This document shows, piece by piece, positions 1 through 6,512 of a stretch of DNA of 13,577 nt. Under the pieces are notes generated by a model that was not told the origin of the DNA, searched no databases, and was given only the letters and a program-made list of their open reading frames with translations. The position numbers and the translations under genes are program-made. The stretch covers positions 12,513 through 26,089 of the forward strand of contig DHJO01000072.1 in the NCBI GenBank assembly GCA_002404375.1, in the 5' to 3' direction. Source of the DNA: Gemmatimonadales bacterium UBA4718 (GTDB lineage Bacteria > Gemmatimonadota > Gemmatimonadetes > Gemmatimonadales > Gemmatimonadaceae). Within the stretch, counting starts at the first letter, position 1. Each line of letters begins with the position of its first letter.

Positions 1-2262
1 ATCGACTCGACGGAGGCGAACGTCATCGAGGCCGCGCTCGAGCACATACCGGGTCGCGGAATCGTCAACTCCATCAACATGGAGAACGGTCGCAAGCGCA
101 TCGACGCAGTCGTGCCGCTCGTCAAGAAGCACGGCGCGGCGGTGATCGCGCTCACCATCGACGAGATCGGGATGGCGAAGACGCGCGAGCGGAAGCTCGA
201 AGTAGCCAAAAAGATCTACGACATAGTCGTGGGTGAGTACGGACTCGCCCCTGAGGATCTCATCTACGACGCGCTGACGTTCACGCTGGCGACCGGCGAT
301 GCGGAGTGGATCGATTCCGGCAAGGAGACTGTCGAAGGAATTCGCATGATCAAGCGTGAGCTACCCGGCGTCTCCACGATTCTTGGCGTGTCCAACGTCA
401 GCTTCGGGCTGACCCCCGAGGCGCGCAGCGTCCTCAATTCGGTCTTCTTGCACCACTGCGTGCAGGCCGGGCTCGACGCCGCCATTGTCAATCCGGCGCA
501 CATCCGACCCTACGCCGAGATCTCGGCGCGAGAGCGTGAAATGGCAGACGATCTGGTGTTCAACAAGCGCCCCGACGCGCTGCAACACTTCATCGAGTAC
601 TTCGCCAACGTCGGGGGCTCGGGTGCGTCAGCGCAGGTGGAGAAGGAGGACCCGACCGCAGGCATGACGGCCGAGCAGAAAGTCCATTGGATGATTCTGC
701 ACCGGAAGAAGGAGGGCATCGAGGTCGAGCTGGATGCGGCGGGCGTCCGCGACAATCCTGTGCGCGTCCTGAACGAGATTCTGCTTCCGGCGATGAAAGA
801 AGTCGGCGACAAATTCGGCGCGGGCGAGCTGATTCTCCCCTTCGTTCTTCAGTCCGCCGAAGTCATGAAGAAAGCAGTGAAGCACCTCGAACAATTCCTC
901 GAGAAGGCGGAGGGATACACGAAGGGGAAAGTCGTCCTGGCGACTGTGTACGGGGACGTGCACGATATCGGGAAGTCGCTCGTCAACACCATACTCTCCA
1001 ACAACGGCTACACCGTCTTCGACTTGGGCAAGCAGGTTCCCGTCAACACGATCCTCGACAAGGCTATCGAGGTCGGCGCCGATGCGATCGGCTTGAGTGC
1101 GCTGCTCGTTTCCACATCGAAGCAGATGCCCCTTTGCGTGCAGGAGCTGGACAAGCGGGGGATGCAGATTCCTGTGCTCATCGGCGGGGCCGCAATCAAT
1201 CGCCGATTCGGGCGTCGCGCCATGTTCGTGGAGGGAGAGCGTCCGTACGAGTCGGGAGTGTTCTACTGCAAGGACGCGTTCGAGGGACTGGAGACGATGG
1301 ACGTGCTCCAGGATCCGAAGAAGCGCATAAAGTACGTCGCCAAAAACCTGGATGATGCGCGCAACGACGTGTTCCTGCGGACGTTGGTTGGAAAGGACAT
1401 CGCCGTCGGCGACGCAGCCGGCGAGCGCAGCGAGGTGGTCGCCAACAACCCCCTGCCGTCACCACCTTTCTGGGGGACGCGAGTGATTCGCGACGTGCCC
1501 ATCGACGAGGTCTTCGACCTGCTCGATCTCGACGAGCTTTACCGCCTGCAGTGGGGCGCGCGAGGGTCGGGAGAGCAATACCACTCGACGGTGAAGAAGG
1601 AGTTCGAGCCGGTGCTCGATCGCCTCAAGAAAGACGCGAAGAAGAATGGCTGGATCAAGCCCCAGGTCGTGTACGGATACTTTCCTGCTCAGTCGCAGGG
1701 GAACGACGTGATCATCTACGATCCCGCGGCGTATTCGAGCGACGGTGGATCGCTGCGAGAGATCGCGCGCTTCCATTTTCCGCGGATGGTCGGACGCGAG
1801 CGCCTGTGCCTCGCCGATTACATCAGAAGCGTCGACTCGGGCGACGTCGACGTCGTGCCGCTGCAAATCGTGACGGTGGGAAAGGAAGCGAGCGAGAGAT
1901 TCGAGGAGCTTCAGTCGAAGAACGAGTACAGCGAGGCGTTCTACTCGCACGGACTCTCCGTCGAAGCGGCGGAGGCCGTGGCCGAATGGTCGCATCGCCG
2001 TATCCAGAAGGAGCTGGGCGTGCCGAGCGGCAAACGCTACTCGTGGGGCTACGGCGCGTGTCCCGATCTCGACGACCACGCGACGGTGTTCAAGCTCCTT
2101 CCGGCGAAGGAAGCGCTGGGGATGGATCTCACGGAATCGTTCCAGCTGCTTCCCGAACAATCGACCGCGGCAGTGGTGATCCACCATCCTGAGGCGAAGT
2201 ACTACGCCGTGCGCGGGGCCGCCTCTGGTGCTGCCGCGGAAGCGGAGGTGGCAGTTGCCTGA
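1..2262 (+). CDS. metH: Cobalamin-dependent methionine synthase, pterin-, B12- and activation-domain part (5' end outside window)
   Basis: This enzyme moves a methyl group from 5-methyltetrahydrofolate through cobalamin to homocysteine. The frame is open from base 1 (IDSTEANVIEAAL...), well before the first ATG at 79, so the gene starts upstream; 753 residues are visible. In order: a pterin-binding barrel to about residue 175 (NSINMENGRKR, GVSNVSFGL, DAAIVNPAHI); a B12 cap region at about 220-300; a cobalamin-binding fold with the DxHxxG motif (GDVHDIGKS, base-off ligand His codon at 961-963), SALLVST and GGAAIN; and a C-terminal reactivation domain with the SAM-site RYSWGY and the LTESFQLLPEQSTAAVV signature. 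The stop at 2260-2262 overlaps the next gene, which encodes the homocysteine methyltransferase domain. This suggests a split synthase, but whether this gene also carries its own homocysteine domain cannot be seen. The family call is firm; the split is inference. Confidence 0.95.
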   Translation: MDSTEANVIEAALEHIPGRGIVNSINMENGRKRIDAVVPLVKKHGAAVIALTIDEIGMAKTRERKLEVAKKIYDIVVGEYGLAPEDLIYDALTFTLATGDAEWIDSGKETVEGIRMIKRELPGVSTILGVSNVSFGLTPEARSVLNSVFLHHCVQAGLDAAIVNPAHIRPYAEISAREREMADDLVFNKRPDALQHFIEYFANVGGSGASAQVEKEDPTAGMTAEQKVHWMILHRKKEGIEVELDAAGVRDNPVRVLNEILLPAMKEVGDKFGAGELILPFVLQSAEVMKKAVKHLEQFLEKAEGYTKGKVVLATVYGDVHDIGKSLVNTILSNNGYTVFDLGKQVPVNTILDKAIEVGADAIGLSALLVSTSKQMPLCVQELDKRGMQIPVLIGGAAINRRFGRRAMFVEGERPYESGVFYCKDAFEGLETMDVLQDPKKRIKYVAKNLDDARNDVFLRTLVGKDIAVGDAAGERSEVVANNPLPSPPFWGTRVIRDVPIDEVFDLLDLDELYRLQWGARGSGEQYHSTVKKEFEPVLDRLKKDAKKNGWIKPQVVYGYFPAQSQGNDVIIYDPAAYSSDGGSLREIARFHFPRMVGRERLCLADYIRSVDSGDVDVVPLQIVTVGKEASERFEELQSKNEYSEAFYSHGLSVEAAEAVAEWSHRRIQKELGVPSGKRYSWGYGACPDLDDHATVFKLLPAKEALGMDLTESFQLLPEQSTAAVVIHHPEAKYYAVRGAASGAAAEAEVAVA
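2244..2248 (+). promoter_or_regulatory. Ribosome binding site deciding a TTG start
   Basis: GGAGG lies inside the end of metH, six bases before the TTG at 2255. The alternative upstream GTG at 2228 has no comparable site and would add nine residues (rich in Arg and Lys) that the family does not need. This favours TTG 2255 as the start of the next gene. Confidence 0.6.
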
Positions 2263-4150
2263 CAATCCACTGATCGCCCGGCTGCTCGACCCGCAACAGG
2301 TCATCGTCTTCGATGGCGCGATGGGCACGCAGCTTTACAACAAGGGTGTGTTCATCAACCAGTGCTACGACGAGCTGAACCTGCGCGCCCCCGACCTTGT
2401 GCGCGATGTCCACAAAGCGTACAGAAAGGCGGGAGCCGAGGTACTGGAGACGAACACCTTTGGCGCCAACCGTATCAAGCTGGCTCAATACGGGCTCGAA
2501 ACGCAGGTCGGGGAGATAAACCGCGCCGCCGCGAAGCTCGCGCGGGAGGTAGCAGAGGATGATCTGCTCGTTGCTGGCGCGGTTGGGCCGCTTGGTGTTC
2601 GCCTCGAGCCACTGGGCCCGACCAGTCTCGAGGAAGCGCGCACCGCGTTCCGCGAACAGCTACAGGCGCTGAAGGACGGCGGCTGCGACGTGTTCATCCT
2701 CGAGACGTTTGCCGATCTCAACGAGATCGAGCAGGCGATCCGTGCTGCCCGCGAAGTCGACCCGAACATCCCCATTATCGCGCAGATGACGATCGGGTCG
2801 GATTGTCACACCCCGTACGGAGTGACAGTCGAAGATCTCACGCAATCGCTGGACGCCTTTGGCGCCGACGTGATCGGGCTCAACTGCTCCGTTGGCCCGC
2901 AGATAATTCTCGACGCGATCGAGAAGATGGTGCCGGTGACGCGTAGAAAGCTGAGCGCCCAACCGAACGCCGGAATGCCGCGCGATGTGAGTGGACGCAG
3001 CATGTACATGGCCAGCCCGGAGTACATGGCGACCTATGCTCACCACCTCGTGCAGGCCGGAGCCAAGATCGTAGGCGGCTGCTGCGGAACCACGCCCGAG
3101 CACATCGCCGCGATGGTGGAAGGAGTGCGTCCACTCTCGCCGCGTCAGGCGCGCGTTCCGATGAAGGAGCGCAGGCACACACATCCCGATCTGCCTCCCG
3201 AGGATCCGGGAGTCCAACCTGTTCCGTTGGCCGAGCGATCGAAGTGGGGCGGCAAGATCGCGCGCGGCGAGTTCGTTACGTCGGTGGAGATTGTTCCGCC
3301 GCGCGGAGTCGACGCATCCAAGATGCTCCGAGACACGGGTGCTCTGCGCGACGCAGGCGTTGATGCGGTCAATGTGCCCGATGGCCCCCGGGCGCAGAGC
3401 CGGATGGGTGCGCTGCTCACAAGCGTCCTGATCGAGCAGCAGGTCGGGATCGAGACGGTCATTCATTATTGCTGCCGCGATCGCAATCTGCTCGGCATGC
3501 TGAGCGATCTATTGGGAGCGGCAGCGGTCGGCCTCCGCAATCTCCTCCTCATCACCGGCGACCCGCCCAAGATGGGGCCCTATCCCAACGCGACGGCGGT
3601 GTTCGACATCGATGCCATCGGCCTGACCAACCTGGTGAGCCAGCTGAATCACGGCCTTGATCCAGGCGGCAATGCCATCGGTGCGCCGACGAAGTTCACG
3701 ATCGGCGTGGGCGTGAATCCGGCCGCGCTCGATCCGGCGCAGGAGCTCAAGCGGTTCGAATGGAAGGTCGAAGCGGGAGCGGAGTACGCGATAACGCAGC
3801 CGGTGTTCGACGTGAGCCAGCTCGAGAAGTTCCTCCGCACTATCGAGCACACCCGCATTCCCATCGTTGCGGGCATCTGGCCGCTCGTGTCTCACCGCAA
3901 CGCGGAATTCCTGGCCAACGAGGTTCCCGGTGTGGTTGTACCACCCGCTATTATTGAACGGATGCGAGCCGCCAGCGCGAAGTCGAAGGAGCACGGAGTC
4001 GCTGAAGGAATCGCGATCGCTCGGGAGATGCTCGAGCGCGTACGTCCACACGTACAGGGCGTGCAGGTGTCGGCTCCATTTGGGAAGGTCGAGCTGGCGC
4101 TGGAAGTCTTCCGCGATACGCTCGCGGCCGCCGAAGCGAGGGCAGTTTGA
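2255..4150 (+). CDS. Bifunctional homocysteine S-methyltransferase / 5,10-methylenetetrahydrofolate reductase
   Basis: A 631-residue fusion. Residues about 5-295 form a homocysteine S-methyltransferase barrel: FDGAMGTQ near the N-terminus, ETNTFGANR, and three zinc ligands, Cys211 (GLNCSVGP) and the pair Cys276-Cys277 (GGCCGTTPEH). A Pro-rich linker of about 45 residues follows. From about 340 comes a MetF-type flavoprotein barrel: SVEIVPP with the catalytic Glu345, NVPDGPRAQSRMG, LLLITGDPP with the conserved Asp436, and ITQPVFD. The first half methylates homocysteine; the second makes 5-methyltetrahydrofolate. The architecture resembles Bacillus YitJ. It overlaps metH by eight bases and the next gene by one, so co-translation is likely, and it could provide the homocysteine module for the upstream MetH part. 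Start chosen as TTG 2255 from the GGAGG; GTG 2228 is the alternative. The family call is very secure; the partnership is inferred. Confidence 0.93.
   Translation: MPDNPLIARLLDPQQVIVFDGAMGTQLYNKGVFINQCYDELNLRAPDLVRDVHKAYRKAGAEVLETNTFGANRIKLAQYGLETQVGEINRAAAKLAREVAEDDLLVAGAVGPLGVRLEPLGPTSLEEARTAFREQLQALKDGGCDVFILETFADLNEIEQAIRAAREVDPNIPIIAQMTIGSDCHTPYGVTVEDLTQSLDAFGADVIGLNCSVGPQIILDAIEKMVPVTRRKLSAQPNAGMPRDVSGRSMYMASPEYMATYAHHLVQAGAKIVGGCCGTTPEHIAAMVEGVRPLSPRQARVPMKERRHTHPDLPPEDPGVQPVPLAERSKWGGKIARGEFVTSVEIVPPRGVDASKMLRDTGALRDAGVDAVNVPDGPRAQSRMGALLTSVLIEQQVGIETVIHYCCRDRNLLGMLSDLLGAAAVGLRNLLLITGDPPKMGPYPNATAVFDIDAIGLTNLVSQLNHGLDPGGNAIGAPTKFTIGVGVNPAALDPAQELKRFEWKVEAGAEYAITQPVFDVSQLEKFLRTIEHTRIPIVAGIWPLVSHRNAEFLANEVPGVVVPPAIIERMRAASAKSKEHGVAEGIAIAREMLERVRPHVQGVQVSAPFGKVELALEVFRDTLAAAEARAV
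4138..4142 (+). promoter_or_regulatory. Ribosome binding site for the DinB-like gene
   Basis: GAGGG, seven bases before the ATG at 4150-4152. It supports that ATG over the in-frame TTG at 4147. The upstream stop and this start share one base in TGATG, a classic translational-coupling arrangement. Confidence 0.5.
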
Positions 4151-4689
4151 TGATCGCCGACATTTTCATTTCTCGTTCGCGCTACTGGCTGATCAAGGAA
4201 TATCCGATCAAGCTGCGGCATTGCGTCAACGTGCTCCCGCCCGGAGCCACCTGGAAGCGACCCGATGCAAACTCGAACAGCATCGGGAATCTTCTGGTGC
4301 ATCTCACGGGCAACGTTTCGGAATGGATACTCAACGGGATCGGCGGACAATCGACCAAGCGATACCGCGCCGCCGAGTTCAGTCAGCGGGATGGCGCCGA
4401 CGGAGCGACTTTGCTCGCCAATCTGGAGGCCGTTTTGCGTCAGGCGGACGACGTCCTGGCGGGGCTGACCGAACAGCGCCTGCAGCAGCCGATTCGAATC
4501 CAGGGCCGCGAGACCACCGTGCTCGGTGCGATCTACCACGTGGTGGAGCACTTTGCCATGCACACGGGCCAGATAGTCTTCCTCACCAAGATCTACGCCC
4601 CGGGAACGATTCATTTCTACGAGGACGCCACCGACGTCGCGCGCCCCCTCTGGCAAGAAGGAACCAAGCTCGAAGAAGCCGCCCACTGA
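4150..4689 (+). CDS. DinB superfamily (DUF1572-like) metalloprotein
   Basis: A 179-residue, probably four-helix-bundle protein. The DinB metal triad is visible: His51 in NLLVHLTGN, and His134 and His138 in the segment YHVVEHFAMHTGQI. The surrounding SIGNLLVHLTGN and HFAMHTGQI wording is typical of the DUF1572 branch. DinB/YfiT-type proteins are often thiol-dependent S-transferases or metal-dependent hydrolases acting with low-molecular-weight thiols such as bacillithiol or mycothiol; the substrate here is unknown. It is the last gene of the methionine operon and overlaps the previous stop by one base, so it is co-transcribed, but a direct role in methionine metabolism is only a possibility. 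No signal peptide or membrane segment; cytoplasmic. Family fairly sure, function not. Confidence 0.82.
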   Translation: MIADIFISRSRYWLIKEYPIKLRHCVNVLPPGATWKRPDANSNSIGNLLVHLTGNVSEWILNGIGGQSTKRYRAAEFSQRDGADGATLLANLEAVLRQADDVLAGLTEQRLQQPIRIQGRETTVLGAIYHVVEHFAMHTGQIVFLTKIYAPGTIHFYEDATDVARPLWQEGTKLEEAAH

Positions 4690-4696
4690 CCGGCGA

Positions 4697-4731
4697 TTGC
4701 TTGTCGCGGCGGAACCGCTAACGTTGCCGGT
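4697..4731 (+). promoter_or_regulatory. Candidate promoter of the cbiX-like gene, possibly leaderless
   Basis: TTGCTT at 4697-4702 and TAACGT at 4719-4724 are 16 bases apart. The -10-like hexamer ends seven bases before ATG 4732, so transcription would start at or next to the start codon. No Shine-Dalgarno is visible. A six-base inverted repeat (ACCGGC 4689-4694, GCCGGT 4726-4731) brackets the site. This is prediction only; the hexamers are weak matches. Confidence 0.35.
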
Positions 4732-5106
4732 ATGAAGGGCATCCTCATAGTCGACCACGGCTCGCAGAAGCGCGAAGCGAATGACATGCTGCGCTCCATG
4801 GCGGCCCTGATCCAGACGATGGCAGGATCGGACGTCGTCGTGCGGTACGCGCACATGGAGCTGGCCGACCCGGACATTGCCGCCGGATTCTCGAGCTGCG
4901 TCCAGGGCGGGGCCACAGATGTCACCGTTTTTCCGTACATGCTGTCGCCGGGCCGCCACTCGACAGCGGACATCCCGCGCATGGTCGCCAACGTCGCGAA
5001 AGCATTTCCGAATGTCAGTTTCAGCGTGACACCGGCGTTCGGACTCCACGAGAAGCTGGCGGAGGTCGTCCTCGAGCGAGCCGGGATCGGCGCGAATGCA
5101 AACTGA
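4732..5106 (+). CDS. Short CbiX/SirB-type sirohydrochlorin cobalt- or ferrochelatase
   Basis: A 124-residue, single-domain class II chelatase that would insert Co2+ (cobalamin route) or Fe2+ (siroheme) into sirohydrochlorin in the cytoplasm. Visible evidence is the N-terminal strand ILIVDHGSQKREAN with His9, and FPYMLSPGRHSTADIP with His76, the two metal-handling histidines of the CbiX/SirB family. The length fits the small one-domain form (CbiX-S, SirB) rather than the two-domain bacterial CbiX of about 250-300 residues. It sits just after a cobalamin-dependent methionine synthase operon, which favours a cobalt role, but other cobalamin genes are absent from the window, and siroheme synthesis is an equal alternative. 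Its last 11 bases overlap the next gene. Start ATG 4732 has no clear Shine-Dalgarno. Confidence 0.85.
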   Translation: MKGILIVDHGSQKREANDMLRSMAALIQTMAGSDVVVRYAHMELADPDIAAGFSSCVQGGATDVTVFPYMLSPGRHSTADIPRMVANVAKAFPNVSFSVTPAFGLHEKLAEVVLERAGIGANAN

Positions 5107-6262
5107 TACGAACTCTTCGCCATCGGCCCTGACACTTCTCTCCGAAGAAGAGGTCATGTTCCGCGACGCTGTCGCGGCATTCGCCGAAGAAGAAGTTCGT
5201 CCTCGCGTGATGGAGATGGAGAAGGCGGGAAAAATCGATCCCGCGCTCCTGCCAAAATATTTCGAGCTGGGCCTCATGGGGATCGAGGTTCCGGAGCAGT
5301 ATGGGGGAGCCGGCGGGACGTTGTTCATGGTGACGCTCGCCGTGGAGGCGATCAGCAGGGTCGACGCGGCCGCCGCGATCGTCTGTGACGTCCAGAACAC
5401 CCTCGTGAATTACCCGATCACTCAGTACGGCAGCGAAGCCCAAAAGGCGAAGTATCTGCCGTTGCTGACGTCCGAAGTAATCGGCGCTTATGCGCTGTCG
5501 GAATCGGGCTCCGGCTCCGATGCTTTCGGCCTGGCCACGCGCGCGGAAAAGCGCGGCAATCGCTGGGTCCTTCGCGGACAGAAGCTGTGGATCACCAACG
5601 GCGCGGAAGCCGGAGTGTTCGTCGTCTTCGCGAACGCCGACCCGTCAGCGGGTTATCGCGGGATCACGGCCTTCATCGTCGAGCGCGGCTTCAAGGGATT
5701 GGCCGTCGGCAAGAAGGAGGACAAGCTCGGCATCCGCGCCTCGAGCACCGTCGAGCTGCTGCTGGATGACTGCGAAGTCCCTGAAGAGAATGTCCTGGGC
5801 CCCGTCGGTCAGGGCTACAAGATCGCGATCAACACGTTGAACGAGGGCCGCATCGGGATCGGTGCGCAGATGATTGGCGTGGCGCAGGGAGCACTCAATG
5901 CAACGATCAAATACGTGAGCGAGCGGAAGCAGTTCGGAAAGCCGCTCGCCGAATTCCAGGGAGTGCAGTTCCAGCTCGCGCAGGCGGCTACGGACCTCGA
6001 GGCCGCGCGATTGATGGTCTACAACGCGGCACGGCTCAAGGATGCGGGGAAGGACATCGCGCGCGAAGGCGCCATGGCCAAGTTGTTCTCGTCCCAGGTT
6101 TCCGAACGCGTGACTTCGCTTTGCGTCGAGCTGTTCGGAGGCTACGGCTACACGAAGGAGTATCCGGTGGAGAAGTTCTATCGCGACGCCAAGATCGGCG
6201 CGATCTACGAAGGAACCTCCAATATGCAGCTGCAGACCATCGCTAAGGCCATTCTGAAGTAG
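5096..6262 (+). CDS. Acyl-CoA dehydrogenase (short/branched-chain type)
   Basis: A 388-residue FAD enzyme that oxidises acyl-CoA to the 2-enoyl-CoA, passing electrons to electron-transfer flavoprotein. It has the usual three-domain layout and full family length. The first signature, AYALSESGSGSDAFG, is at about 131-145; ERKQFGKPLAEFQGVQFQLA lies in the C-terminal helical domain; LFGGYGYTKEYPVEKFYRDAK follows. The catalytic base is most likely Glu372 in IYEGTSNMQ, the position used by short-chain and short/branched-chain members rather than the isovaleryl type. Which acyl-CoA is used cannot be read from sequence. The ATG at 5096 overlaps the chelatase gene by 11 bases, so the two are co-transcribed, although a metabolic link is not obvious. 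The start has no good Shine-Dalgarno. It is convergent with the M61 peptidase gene across a repeat-filled gap. Confidence 0.95.
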   Translation: MQTDTNSSPSALTLLSEEEVMFRDAVAAFAEEEVRPRVMEMEKAGKIDPALLPKYFELGLMGIEVPEQYGGAGGTLFMVTLAVEAISRVDAAAAIVCDVQNTLVNYPITQYGSEAQKAKYLPLLTSEVIGAYALSESGSGSDAFGLATRAEKRGNRWVLRGQKLWITNGAEAGVFVVFANADPSAGYRGITAFIVERGFKGLAVGKKEDKLGIRASSTVELLLDDCEVPEENVLGPVGQGYKIAINTLNEGRIGIGAQMIGVAQGALNATIKYVSERKQFGKPLAEFQGVQFQLAQAATDLEAARLMVYNAARLKDAGKDIAREGAMAKLFSSQVSERVTSLCVELFGGYGYTKEYPVEKFYRDAKIGAIYEGTSNMQLQTIAKAILK

Positions 6263-6263
6263 A

Positions 6264-6311
6264 GGGAAGGGGGGAAGCGGGAAGCGGGAAGCGGGAAGCG
6301 GGAAGCGGGAA
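6264..6311 (+). repeat. GGGAAGC heptamer tandem array
   Basis: Five exact GGGAAGC units at 6272-6306, preceded by a degenerate unit (GGGAAGGG at 6264-6271) and followed by GGGAA. It begins one base after the acyl-CoA dehydrogenase stop codon. Regularly spaced GGG runs give it G-quadruplex potential on the plus strand and in the gene's 3' untranslated RNA. Unit number is likely to vary between strains (inference). It directly abuts the palindromic repeat. Confidence 0.9.
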
Positions 6312-6317
6312 ACTGAC

Positions 6318-6503
6318 ACCGCAACTGAACGGGTGCGAGACGCCAGTAGCACAGCTCTTAGTTCTCAGTTCACTACGTCGGGACGCCAATACTGGCGTTA
6401 TGGCACAAGCAGTTGCTCTGAACGCCACCGCGATAAGTCAGGGCGTAGTGAACTGGCAACCTACAGCTACGCTACTGGCAACTCGCACCCGTTCAGTTGC
6501 AGT
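6318..6503. repeat. Palindromic intergenic repeat, copy 1 (imperfect inverted repeat of about 186 bases)
   Basis: Matched arms can be read directly. GCAACTGAACGGGTGCGA at 6321-6338 is the exact reverse complement of 6483-6500; CCAGTAGC at 6343-6350 matches GCTACTGG at 6471-6478; CAGTTCACTAC at 6366-6376 matches 6445-6455. The centre has its own hairpin, ACGCCA at 6383-6388 with TGGCGT at 6393-6398 around a four-base loop. The element fills the gap between two convergent genes and could fold into a long hairpin in either transcript, so it may end transcription from both sides. It has no coding sequence or transposase. A related copy lies at 13425-13577, so it is a dispersed family, perhaps a MITE-like or REP-like element. 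No target duplication was identified. Confidence 0.85.
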
Positions 6504-6512
6504 TGGTCCCCT

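Noticed and set aside
1459..2328. Minus-strand open frame of 289 codons opposite metH
   Set aside because: Antisense shadow of the reactivation domain; no recognisable domain.
4689..4731. Riboswitch (for example cobalamin) before the cbiX-like gene
   Set aside because: The gap is only 42 bases, far too short, and no B12-box-like sequence is seen. The region before metH, where one might lie, is outside the window.
3892..5400. Long minus-strand open frame of 502 codons
   Set aside because: It lies antisense across four well-supported genes and its translation is Arg/Ser/Ala-rich without any domain; such frames are common opposite GC-rich genes.
6243..6428. Minus-strand small frame with repeating FPLPASR-like peptide
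   Set aside because: The peptide periodicity is simply the heptamer DNA repeat read in frame; no ribosome site or conserved start.
6264..6503. CRISPR array
   Set aside because: Units are contiguous seven-base repeats without spacers, and the larger element is an inverted, not direct, repeat; no cas genes nearby.
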